Below are positions 1-45,800 of a stretch of DNA of 64,000 nt, piece by piece. A model generated the notes under the pieces. That model did not search any database, had not been told where the DNA came from, and worked only from the letters and a program-made list of their open reading frames with translations. Position numbers and translations under genes: made by a program. Location of the stretch: positions 4,178,413-4,242,412 of the forward strand of contig OX438751.1 of the NCBI GenBank assembly GCA_949316235.1, written 5' to 3'. Each line of letters starts with the position of its first letter. Position 1 is the stretch's first letter. This DNA comes from Oegoconia quadripuncta. Taxonomy: Eukaryota; Arthropoda; Insecta; Lepidoptera; Autostichidae.

Positions 1-32909
<32,909 letters not shown>

Positions 32910-33784
32910 ATTGAACTGCCGGTAAAAAGAGTCAAATAAAACACTGATTGCTTAGGGCTATCGCTGGAATTATCGTTGTTCTCGAAGTTATATATTTTTA
33001 ATTCTCAAAAACTTTTTACTTTTCCGCAGAAATGTGATAGAAAAACTGACGTTACTACGACAAGTTGCCAATTTCAATATTCTAAATTCCCCAAAACTTT
33101 TTCCCTACTCCCTAAAAAATCTGTATATCCCACAAATTCATTATATTATCAATAGAATGCATTGCTTCATACTTCAACACAAAATAAAACTTTTTTTTTT
33201 CTTTTACCTTCATTGCTTTTCCACATTTATGTCATGAATTCTGCTCTCAATCACATTCGGTGAAGTTAATTAGGTTTTATCTTTGCTTTGATAACCCAAA
33301 TATAAATACAATACAATTATTCTTCGATGTATATATTTGGGCATGTATGATCCTGTAATAGAAGTATTATTAGGAAAATACTCAGAAATGTAGGAATTTC
33401 TGGCTGTATGACTTTTCCATTACTCATTGATTTAATAATTTAAAAAAAAACTTGGTGTTGTTACCACTTACCAGAAGAGCCATGTTTGAGCAAATATTTA
33501 CGTGAACTAAATCATCATTATAAGGTAAAGATAATTATTGTAAGAACATGATCATGCCATTTTTCATCATTTCAATGTTTTTTATTTATTTGTACCGGTA
33601 ATGTTCGAAATACAATCGTGGACAGTAAAGTTCAGAATATACCCTAAACTAACTCAGATAGCGTAAAATTTTCATTGTGTCTAGCAACACCTATCTCATT
33701 GCAAGAGTGACGTATGAACGGCCGAAGAAACGAAAACGAAAGAAAAGCCTCTGTGCCGTTGTTATCTTCTACCAATTCTGAAGA
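32910..33784. promoter_or_regulatory. Head-to-head lgd/Dlic intergenic region (875 bp)
   Basis: The start codons of lgd (minus) and Dlic (plus) face away from this interval, which must carry both 5' UTRs and probably both promoters. The lgd side is AT-rich. Short poly-T runs occur at 33188 and 33440. No clear TATA box, DRE or E-box element could be assigned. Confidence 0.6.
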
Positions 33785-33858
33785 ATGGAGACAAACGGCC
33801 AGACTAATGGGCTTAAATCTAAAAAGAAAGAAAACGGCGACGTTAAGGACAACTTATG
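33785..33858 (+). CDS. Dlic: Dlic coding exon 1
   Basis: [20 protein letters not shown] then KDNL plus two bases; the next exon completes the codon for Trp, giving the conserved NLWSAIL. Donor GTAAT. An upstream ATG at about 33714 is in another frame that runs past the donor. Confidence 0.88.
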
Positions 33859-36800
33859 GTAATAGTTCACTGTTAATTTTACATGTAACATTCAGTTCCC
33901 ATATAGGGGGATCCAATGTGTCACACCTACGTGATGTCAAGCCTCACACCTGAGAAATATGTGACCTGGCTGGGACGCCTTACCTTTGTTTGCAAAACAT
34001 TCGTGGAATCTTTTCACTTTGCATTAGAATGAATCTATTTCACATCACCTGAAAAGAGGTTGACAGCTATAATAGACCTTGTTACCTGTGCATTCCAACA
34101 TAGCGAATGAAGTTGTGACTAATGTTTTTGTTCTAGGTCTGCGATATTAGAGGAAGTCCAGAATCAAGGGAACACAAAACTACCTTCAAATAAAAATGTA
34201 TTAGTTTTGGGTGACAATGAAACTGGCAAAACCACTCTCATAGCTAAATTACAAGGAGTTGAGGACCCTAAGAAGGGGTCCGCTCTTGAATATGCATATA
34301 TAGATGTTAGAGATGAATATCGTGATGGTAAGTTGGATAATTAATGAAAGAATAATATAATATGATACAGTTCTAAATGGTGGCACTAAAATGCACCGAT
34401 ATTTAATGTGAATAAGATAAGATGTTTATTTACCAAATAGAACCATACATAATTATACATTTGCTGTGACCTAGGCTAGGCCTGTATCATGCCAAGGTTT
34501 CCACAATACAGAAACAATTTTACTGGTCATTACAACTTATATGTGACAGTGTTAATTAATTAGACCCAAGGAAATATGCATGCATGTGGAGCACACAAAT
34601 ATTAGTATTAGCATTAGTATGTTGAAATTTTACAGATTGTGTGTGCGTATGTGTGTGAGTATTTAATTATTTAAGAGAGAAACTAATGGCAATTCATTTT
34701 TCATAACTAAAAACATTGATTATAATATAATGTAATCTAAACACATTTTATGTACCTATATCACGTAAATTATCAAAATATAAACATAAATATTTTATTT
34801 ATGTCATCGTATTTAAATATGTAAATAATATATATACTTCAATATCCGTTGTATGTATTGTTTTTATTTATTTGTATTTATTTAGATTGATTAATGTATG
34901 TATACTCATTTATTTATGTATATTTCTTCTTACTTATTATATATTATACTCATCTTGATTTGTATAATTGCAGTCCACTTTCTGCAAAGCTTTGTGTATC
35001 AGATGTTTCTCTCAACAACAAATTGTGTGTATTATTTAAGTAGTGGATATCTATTTTGGCTGTATGAGTAGTAAGTATTTGTTGTAAATTAATGTAATGT
35101 TAGCTGTTTTTATCCCAAATAAAATAAAAATAATATACCCAGTATAATAATGCAAATGTGTGTGTGTGGCATTAGTGCAAATCTATCCATTAAAATCATT
35201 GCAGAAATTTAATGTCCATGAGTGGACTTATTTAGACTGGGCTGTTGTTTTTAATTTGGAAATTAAGTTGGGCAAGGTTTACAGTTGAGAATAGGGTATA
35301 AAGGGTAGCTACCAGAACCATTGTACCTATCTGTAAAACTTCTTAGGAGACTAACCATAATTTCTGTAGTAATCAACTTCTGCACCCACAAACTTTTTAA
35401 AATATGTATAGTGATCGAGGAAAGTCACAGTTTTCACAAAAAAGTCTGTAAGGAGTTTACTAAGGTCAATTCTAATTAGTGCAAAAGCTTTGTCTTATAG
35501 ATAGTCATTATTGTGGTACTTCCCTGTGAGCCATATCTTTTAACTTTGTACCCTATGTAATCAATGAAATAATTACCCAATTAATCTCTTTACTTTACAA
35601 TTAATTTCCTATTGGAATCATAGTGACAATTTATTTATTACAATCAGCTGTGAACTGTATTGCATTGCAATAAGATGGACAATATTATTGTATTGCAACA
35701 CACCTAGTAAGCTATTAGAGTAATTAACAAAGAATAAAATATAATAATATTTGTTTACATAGGTACAGTCGGCGTCACAATTAAGGTAGCAGAATCACTT
35801 CTATTATATTGTTTGGAGGGTCTTGATTGGAATTTGTTATATTTTACTTATCATGTCAACATGTGATTGATTTTCTGTTAAAGAATAACAATTTCCCTTT
35901 AGACTTTCTCCTACATATATTTATAAATATGGACCTGCTTTAATTGTGTTGCCGACTGTACATTGTCAAAGCTTGTGTAGGTACTTCTAATGCAATACGT
36001 AATGACTAATGCTCACAAATTTTTGCACTTCACAACAAATTCTGAGCATTGCACTGTAGTGAATGAAAATTAGTTCTATATCCAACACTGTTTATTTTGT
36101 AATTTTGATCAGCTGATTTATTTGGTAATTAGCATTTAACATAATAATGTTTGATTAAACTACAAGCTAAACAGCGTTGGTCAGCACCAAGTTGGGTATC
36201 TATGCAGCTGACCCATCAACTAGCCATGTGATTCCCGGCAGAGTAAAATAGGGCGAAGTCATTTCTTCCTGTAAGTGAATTAAAAGGTGAATTACAGGAA
36301 TGTGAAGGGCAGCTGCATCATTGATCTGCTCTCAAAATTTTGCCATAGCTAACCCTGCCTACCCAGCATGGCGATTATGGCAATTACTCCCATGAAAACC
36401 AATGCAAACCGCACCATGGGAGAAGCTTCACATATACTTAACTTAAGGAATTGTAACATGAATAAATTCCACACACACGCACACAAACACATCTTTGACC
36501 AAGTAATTGAACCACTCATTTTCAATTACGATGTAAAAATTATATCTAAAAACTACAAGAAGGGGGAGCAGAGTATCCTAACACAAGTTTTAGAACCTTA
36601 ACAGGATACTCTCACAATTGTGTAAAAGATTGTTTTGCTTGAATAAATAAATAAATAAATATTTTTGCACATACACACAGCGCCATCTAGTTCCACACTA
36701 AGCAACTAGGCTTGTATTATAGATACCAGATGGTTGATAAACTACACAAATACTTTTTTTTTTGTAAATAAATACATATATAAATGAAAAACATCCATAA

Positions 36801-39800
36801 CTCGGGAACGTCATGTCTGTATTCATCATACAAAAAAATATTTACAAAAAAAATGTATTTATGTATTATATCAACCATCTGGTATCCACAACACAAGCAT
36901 ATAGTTGCTTACTGTGGAACTAGATGGCGCTGTGTGTATGTCTAAGGATATTTATTTATTATTATTATTTATTTACATACGCCCGTAGCGGGATTCGAAC
37001 CCGCGACCTTTTTGGTATAGCAGCAGAATTTCTAACCATTACACCAAACAGATCGTAATGAAAATAAATATTTTGAAATTTTTTAAATGAAACTGAAATG
37101 GAATAAATAATTGATAGATTGTCAAATGATTGGCCTAGTAGATGACCCTGCCCTCAAAACAAACAGTTGTGAATTTGAACTCCGTCAGCCCTCTGCTTTC
37201 CTGTGATAAATATGAGTGTTCATTTCTGAGTCATGGAGCTTTATATCAGCATTTTTCCATTGTTTATTACCTCAATTTAGTACCTCAATTAATTGGTGCA
37301 GATATATGAAATAATAATAAGTATATACAGTAGCCTTGTAGTATATATAAGGGCCACCTAGTAACTTTGTGTAAACAACTAACATGAATAGCAATTTTTT
37401 AATCTTGCGTACACAATGTGTTTATTTTTCTTAAATAATTATTGGTTTAATGTGGCATTTATAAACTTCATAGTACCAATTAGCTTGTAACACCAATCCT
37501 TGATTAGTTCTAAAAGGCGCACCTTGCGTGTGTTATGTATTAAATTTTCTACGAACTTCTCCCACAGATCACACACGACTAAGTGTATGGGTGTTAGACG
37601 GGGACCCAGGACATACAAATCTATTAAAGTTTGCCCTGAGCGATGACACATTCCCCCACACATTGGTCATCCTCACGGTCGCCATGACGACGCCGTGGGG
37701 GGTCCTCGATCAGCTGCAAAGCTGGGCATCCGTGCTCGGTGATCACATAGACAAATTGGATCTCACACCTGGTAAGTGATAATTTATATTATTATGTAAC
37801 CAAATCAGATTTGAAGATGATAAGTTAAATAATTGAACTGTCAAAACTTCAGTAAAGTACCTTTCTCTTTCTCTGTAGTACATTATTGCTTAGATCTTCA
37901 CCAAATTTATAAGGGATCACCCTGATGGTATACCCTTTCAATTGAAAAAATAAATATAGAAATCGATTCACCACTGTCAGAGATGTTCCGAAACTAATAT
38001 AAAGAATAAAAATTAAGCCAAATTAATATCTCTTCCTCCTTTTTGGAAGGCGATTAAAAAATAAATTGTGATTTCTTGTTATCAATATAGAAAAAATTGT
38101 AACTGTATCGTTGAGTCAATGTCCATAGTGTCCCGAATCCAAACCATCCTTCAAAACATCCTGCAAGTTCAGCTAGACACTCACACGTCTTTCAGTGGCA
38201 TGAATTGTGAGTCTTCTTTGCATAGTGTCATGGTTTAATTTGCATAATACGTCGGTATCTGTCGCGCGTTTCCCGCGCGGGTGGAGAATGTATATTACTC
38301 GCGATCCTTGGCAGTGTCTATAAGGCTTACAATTGGTTGCCAGCCACTGCAACACATGCAGATGTGTCGTTCAACTCAATGTTCAGAGACAGTACTTAGA
38401 TCCCTCCTCCCCTCTCACAAGTTCTGTCGTCTTTAAACATATTATCATTCATTTGCAAAACTTGCTTTATACAACTTTTAGAGAAGAGTGAGTTGATTAT
38501 TTATTTCCTGATAATGTGGTTGTATATTTTGAAACTGAAAGATTAATGATATTATGAATTCTTTTCAGAAATGTATTACCTAACTTTTTAATTCAACTAC
38601 TAACATAATGGTAACACAAAGTTCAGATGATCTTGCAAATATCTAAATCCAATGTCAAAGTTCATAACATATGAAAAACTAATACAATACTACTTGTTTT
38701 ATTTCATTGAATATTTTAATAGAAGTTACCGGTTACTGTTTTTTGATATTAAAGGTAAAAACTACCAAATATTTCTGATACTCATGCCATACTTCACTGT
38801 GTGTGACGGACGAATTTGTGTGTATACAGGGCGTCCCAAAGTTATGGGACATGAAGGGGAAGTACCTTAAATATTGTAGATAGTGAATTTTGCTCAAAGA
38901 AGACTTTATGTTATTTTTAAAAGTTAGTAATTCTGCATTCATAGATTTTCTAAAAATTACTTGCTTCGGCTGGGAATCGAACCGACTTAAATGTGAAAAA
39001 AAAAACACCCTACTTTTATGATGCCAATCGAAAGAATAGCTAAAAAATAATAACTCTGCCTAAGTAACATAGTATTTTAAAAGAAAGGAACAACATAAAA
39101 TGATTGAGTCAAATTTCAAGAAAGTTATTTATTGCCGACGACGTTCGAAAAGTAGCGATATTATCATTCCAAAGATAGCATTGATTATTCGTAAATAAGT
39201 ACCCACTTCATAAAATCAACAGGCAGCGGGCTCATTAAAAGATTGGCGATTTGCGTAAAACAAGAGGGATCACATTTTGAGCATTTAATTAATTAATTTA
39301 CAAAAAAATACCTACTTAATTGACTACGGCAGTTTCATGTATGTTTTTTATTTGATTAAAATGATTAATTTCACGTTGTTCCTTTCTTTTAAAATACTAT
39401 GTTACTTAGGCAGAGTTATTATTTTTTAGCTATTCTTTCGATTGGCATCATAAAAGTAGGGTGTTTTTTTTTTCACATTTGAGTCGGTTCGATTCCCAGC
39501 CGAAGCAAATAATTTTTAGAAAATCTATGAATGCAGAATTACTAACTTTTAAAAATAACATAAAGTCTTCTTTGAGCAAAATTCACTATCTACGATATTT
39601 AAGGTACTTCCCCTTCATGTCCCATAACTTTGGGACGCCCTGTATACGTACGCCTACGTAATAAAACAATACCGACGAGGGTGAGTTTGATGAGAGTGAA
39701 AGAAGTCAAGAGTACCCTAAACCGACGAGCATGTATAAACAGCAACAGAGTGAAGGAAGCAGAAGAGGTGTGTCAGGATCGTAGCAAATGGAAGTCTGTG

Positions 39801-42800
39801 GTCTCTGCCTACCCCAACGAGAGACAGGCGTGACATTATGTATGTATGCATGAAAGAAGCAAAAGTAGTATGTCAGGATCGTTGCAAGTGGAAATCAATG
39901 GTCTCTGCCTATACTAATAGCACTTCCTAATCTAAGTTATGTGTAATTCTTTCATTTTGAGTCATGCTGGAATCTCAGGGATACATAACTTTACATTATC
40001 TACCTACGGGTGACCATACCCTTATGCATGTTTGCGCTCGTACACACACACAATCACACTTACACACTCATGTAGAAACATATCTATCACATACGCCGTA
40101 ATCTTCAGTGGCGTTTTGTCATTGTTTCTTATTTTATCGTTTTTATTACTTTCAAAAAAGGTAGAATAAGTTAATTTTTCACTCTCATGCCATACTCTGT
40201 ACGCAATTCGGCACCCTTCGTCCATTTCGCCGTGCGTCTACTCGGTCCCCGTTAGTCCATTTCCCAGTTTGTCATTTTCCCCGTTCGTCCATTTCCTCAT
40301 TCGTCTATTTCCCTGTTAGTCCATTTTCTCATTCGTCTATTTCGTGTACAGTATTTGTATATGTCTAAACTGTGAAGATTTATTATATTTTATGTTTATT
40401 TTGGTGACGTGATAACCTCAACCAGACGCATTGAAGACGGTGTTTTCTAAGACAAGTATATTCGATACTTACCAGAAAACTCCATCCATTGTACTGTAAA
40501 CAAATTTTGTCAATTTTTTTATTATTACTTTAATAGATCCTAACCGGGTTCCGCAACAGCCATATTCATTAATCGGCTTGACTGAAGTGCAAGGTGTCAT
40601 TCGAGACGAATTCTTGTTCCTCAGTGTCATAGTACATTTTATGGTAAAAAATCCAACATTGCGCCTCCAAAATACAAAATGTGCTGTCGGGTCTTTTGGT
40701 TTCTAAATACTTTAATGTTTATTAAAGAAGTATTTTTACTATTTATGATTCAACAAAACACGGAGAGAAAATTATAATTAGACGGAATATCGCCGAGAGA
40801 TTTATTTCGTTTGCTTATCATCTAAATTATCAGAACGAACGTTATGTCGTTTATGTTCTATTAACATTGTTCTATCTACATAGAGTACAACACGTAAATC
40901 CTCCAAAGCTTTAAAGGTCCCATAAAGTTTGTATTCTCGTTGGTGACTCACGCACATTACGTCAGACCTGTCGCGTAATGCGTAATATATTATTTTAATC
41001 AATGCGAGTGATGCGGTCTCGTAGTGGCCCAGCGGGTCATTCACGATCGGTTAACCTTTTTTTTATCATCTGAATTTAGCGTGGATACTAATTTAACAGG
41101 ATTTCTATCACAATAAATAAATAAATATTTCGGACACTTACACCAATCATCTAGTTACCAAACTAAGCAAAGCTTGTGCTATGGAAACTAGATAACGGAT
41201 AAACATACATAAATATTTATATAAATATCCATGACTCGGGAATAAATGTTGTATTCGTCACATAAACATTTACCCCTCGCGGGATTCGAACCCGCAACCG
41301 TTGGTTTCGCTGATAGGGTCACTATCCACTACACCAATCGGTCGTCAACTGTCCATCATCATATCAGCCGAAATGCTGGACAAAGGCTTCCCCCAAAGAT
41401 CTCCACAACGATCGGTCCTGCGCTGCTCGCATCCAGCGGATTCCCGCGATCTTTACCAAATCGTCAGTCCACCTCGTGGGGGAGACGCTGCGTCTCCGGT
41501 GCGAGGTCGCCACTCGAGAACCTTTCCGCCTCAAGGTTATAAACGTTATAAACATTTTACTTGACTAATTTACAGTTTCACCTAATTGCCAACTAACTTT
41601 AAATTTAAACGAAATTCTTGCACTAGAATGTCGACTGAAAATTCTTGCTTTAAATTATTCATGAAAGTGTGCGTATGCAGTCGTTGGTGTTCTGTAAATT
41701 GTTAACTTGGTCTCATTATGTTTATTTGGCTCAATTACAAATCCATTTGGCATTCATTAGATTAACAAATACGCAAAATAGCAACTCTTGGTCAAACTAT
41801 TACGACTGATTAAATGTCAACCTACCTATTCGCAATCTAAGAGAATAGTGTCTGTGCCAAAGATGATAGCGTTTATTAGCATATTACAGAAACACATACA
41901 AAATATTCGACGCAACAATAATTCTGCTTGGTGTTATTCTTACGAAATGTAGCCTTACTTCACAGTAATAAAAATAAAAACAAAAATGAAGTGCAAATGT
42001 TACAACTTATAATAGAGTTGCATGTGTATCTGTACCACAATTGGGCCATCGCTCAGTGTGGATCCTCACCTATAGCGGTAAGACACTGATTTTTAGCTAG
42101 TGCCCTGCGAGAGAAAGCGAGGGTAGGGTACCAGTGAAAAAATTTTCAATAATAAGAAGAGGGATACGTAACCATTAATGGGTCCCATAAACTTTTCTTG
42201 GCTTCTGAAAGTTAATTCTACCGACGGCAAAAAGGTTGTTGTCATGCAAGTAACCAATGTTGTCACATACACAAACAAAGCACAACTTTTTATTAGCCTT
42301 CCAGAGCACTTGGTTTATTTTCCGAAATGACCCTGATTTCTTTTTCCGCATTTATTTTTCCATAAACAAGCACTTTCTAAAACTTATTCACGAACAAATT
42401 GTTTTAGGCACTGCCCTACCAGTTTACAAATATCAAGTTCCCAAAATGACGGGTCAGAGGCTCCAAGTGGTAACATTGTCCAAATTCCCATTTTCCATCG
42501 TCTGACTTTGTCCAGCGGTAGATTTATGTTATTAATAATATAATATAATAATAATATCCTTAGACATTCACACAGCGCCATCTAGTTCCACAGTGAGCAA
42601 CTATAGGTTTGTGTTGAGGATACCAGATGGTTGATAAACTACATAAATAATTTTTTTTATATAAATACTTATTATAAATGAAAACGTCCATAACTCTGGT
42701 ACACATGTTTGTGTATTCATCATACAAACATATGCCCCTAGCGGGATTCGAATCCGCAACCTTTTGGTATAGTGGCCAGAGTTGCTAACCACCACACCAA

Positions 42801-45800
42801 CCGTCGTCGACAGGATGTTATTGTTATGATCATCGGTGACATAAGCAAAGATCTGCTGTAAATAGAAACCGACTATCGTTATAATTCGATAGTTGTTAGC
42901 TTATTGTAAATAATATGTAGATAAAAAACTGGATGCGAGCAGCGCAGGACCGATCGTTGTATAGAGCCTTGGGGGAGGCCTTTGTCGAGCAGTGAACGTC
43001 TTTCTATGATATAAATATTTCGTACACTTACACCTGACCCAAACTAAGATACTAGTTACGCTTTTATAACAAAGTTCCGGTAGAGATTTACAGCCTTTAA
43101 ATAAATTTAAAACTACCAAAACATAGTTTGCCCGTAGTTTCCATGGTCAAGATTTTTTTTCATTGTTTTACCGAATCACAAACTCTAAAAATATTTATTT
43201 AAAACGACCAATCCTTGAGAATCCTGCTCGTATTTCTCTGTGGAGTCGGTCTTGTGAATGATCGCTAATTGTATGTCATGACGATTTCAGGTGTTATTTT
43301 CATAACTTACGGAATTAAAGTTACTTAATTGACGACCAGTTTGGTGTAGTGGTTAGAAACTCTGACCACAATACCAAATGGTCGCGGGTTCTAAGTGGTG
43401 AATACGGACATGTGTACCCGAGTTATGGATGTTTTCATTTATAATAAGTATTTATTTACAAAAAAAAAAAATATTTATGTAGTATATCAACCATTCGGTA
43501 TCCACAACACAAGCCTATACTTGCTTACTGTGGAACTAGATGGTGCTGTGTGTATATCCAATCCATGTATATGTATATAAATGAGATTTGAGATAACTGA
43601 TAAACATACTTAAATATTTATATAAACATTCGTGCCTCGGGAATAAAGGTTCGCATTCATTACACAAACATTTACCCCTAGCGGAATTCGAACCCGCAAC
43701 CTGCGAAACCAACCAACAACGCACGGTCACTATACCCACTACACTAATCAAATCAGTCGGTCAATTTGTGTAACTGTTACATTGACTGGAAGATAAAACG
43801 TGATAAAAAAAATACTTATAAATAATAAAAACATAAGCATTATGTTCTTCAAAACAATGAATTTTATAGACTCTGAATCATAGTTATAAAGGTTATTTAT
43901 AAATGTTTCACAATCACCACAGTTTGAGTGACACTGCACTAGTACCATGACAGGCGCGACAAACATTTATGTCGCCCGAGATAAAATTTGTCCTGCTCCT
44001 TCGTTTGGACGAAATATACAACTATCCCACTCTCATGTCGCGTCGCGCGCGACAAACGTCGTCATGCTACGGGGGCTAGAATAGGTAAGAATGTACGCAT
44101 GCGTATATTGTTTCTTTTTCAAAAAGGCGTGAAATTCAATCGCCTCCGTGGCTCAATGTAAACAACATTGGGTTTACGATTCGGAGGTCGCGGGTTCGAT
44201 CCCCAGCGGGGTACATGTTTAAGTACTTGGTTTGGTTGGTGGTAGGGTATTTTAAATGTCCGCCTGGCTATCTAAATCTGCCGCCAGCAGCAATGTTAAT
44301 AGCATTGTTGTGTTCCGATTGTCAGAGATAAGATATGGCTATCTTATCTCTGACAATCGTCTGGCGTCCACCAAATGTGTTGGGGTTTCCGGGTCAGTAC
44401 GCTTCGACCTCATCTTCACTTAACATCAGGTGTGATTGAGGTCAAGTACAAATCCGTCGTGCATAAAAAAATGTAATTGCAACCACCTATATTGTTATCT
44501 CCTTTTAAACTTGCACCTCATTCTCAAAGCGAGTTCGCGATCTAATCACCACGGTAGAAGTTTATAGGTGCAAGCCTGTAAACAAACGATCAGCGTACTC
44601 ACCAATTTCCTACCAAATTTCCAGAACAAAGGCTACAAAGTAAAAAGCAGCAAGTGCAGAAGTGGCAGAGGTACACAGAGCCCGGTGACGAGATGGAGGC
44701 GGCGGCGACGTCACCCATGAAGCGGTCCTCGCGGAATCTTTCCGACGACCCTGAGGATGAGGAGGACTGCCCGCTGCCGGACGGCGTGCTCACCACCAAC
44801 CTCGGGCTGGACATCGTTGTTGTCGCCACCAAGGTAACATCCCACTTCCTGCCATTTTTCACTTTCTGTTATCAAAGTACGTATATTACTATACCAAAAG
44901 GTCCCAGATTCGAATCTCGCTAGGGGCGCATGTTTGTAAGATGAATACGGACATGTGTACCAGAGTTATGGATGTTTTTCATTTATATATGTATTTATTT
45001 ACAAAAAAAAATGTATTTGTGTAGTGTATCAACCATCTGGTATCCACAATACAAGCCTAGTTGCTTAGTGTGGAACTAGATGGCGCTGTCTGTATATGTC
45101 CAAGGATATTTTTTATTTATGAATGTCCGTTCCTATGGCGCATCCTGTAGCCTGAACGGCTTGAACGATTTCGAAGTGCATGGTGTCGTTAGATTCGTCT
45201 TGATACCTGGAGTGTCATAGGATAGGATATATTTATGGTAAAAAAATCCAACATGGCGTCCGCCAAATGCAAAATATGCTGTCGTGTTTTTTGAGTTTTA
45301 AATATTATTACTGTAGTATAAGAAATCCACCGATCCACAGATAGTGATTATAGTGATGGAGCCAAAACAAAAACATGCAGCGCCATGTTCATGCAATTCG
45401 AGCGAATCTTTTATGGACGCGGCACCGCATATTTCTGTTATTCATACATACATACATAATGTCACGCCTGTTTCCCGTAGAGGTAGGCAGATACCACAGA
45501 CTTAATTAAACATAAGTATTATGTTCTTCAAAACAATGAATTTTATAGATTCTGAATCATAGTTATAAAGGTTATTTGTAAATATATCACCACAGTTTGA
45601 GTAACCCTGCACTAGTAGCATGAGGGACGCGCTAAACGTTTATGTCGCGCTAGATAAAATTTGTCCTGCTCATTCGTTTGGACGAAATATACAACTATCC
45701 CCTTCACTAACTAACTTAGACTGTTATTCAGCCTTTCAAAAACTAATTTGTTTCAGACTGACTATATGAGCACATTAGAGAAAGAGCACGACTACCGCGA

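Noticed and set aside
33714..33953. Alternative Dlic start at the upstream ATG (33714)
   Set aside because: Its frame differs from the conserved DNLWSAIL frame at the splice junction and it runs into the intron; the downstream ATG at 33785 fits phase and family.
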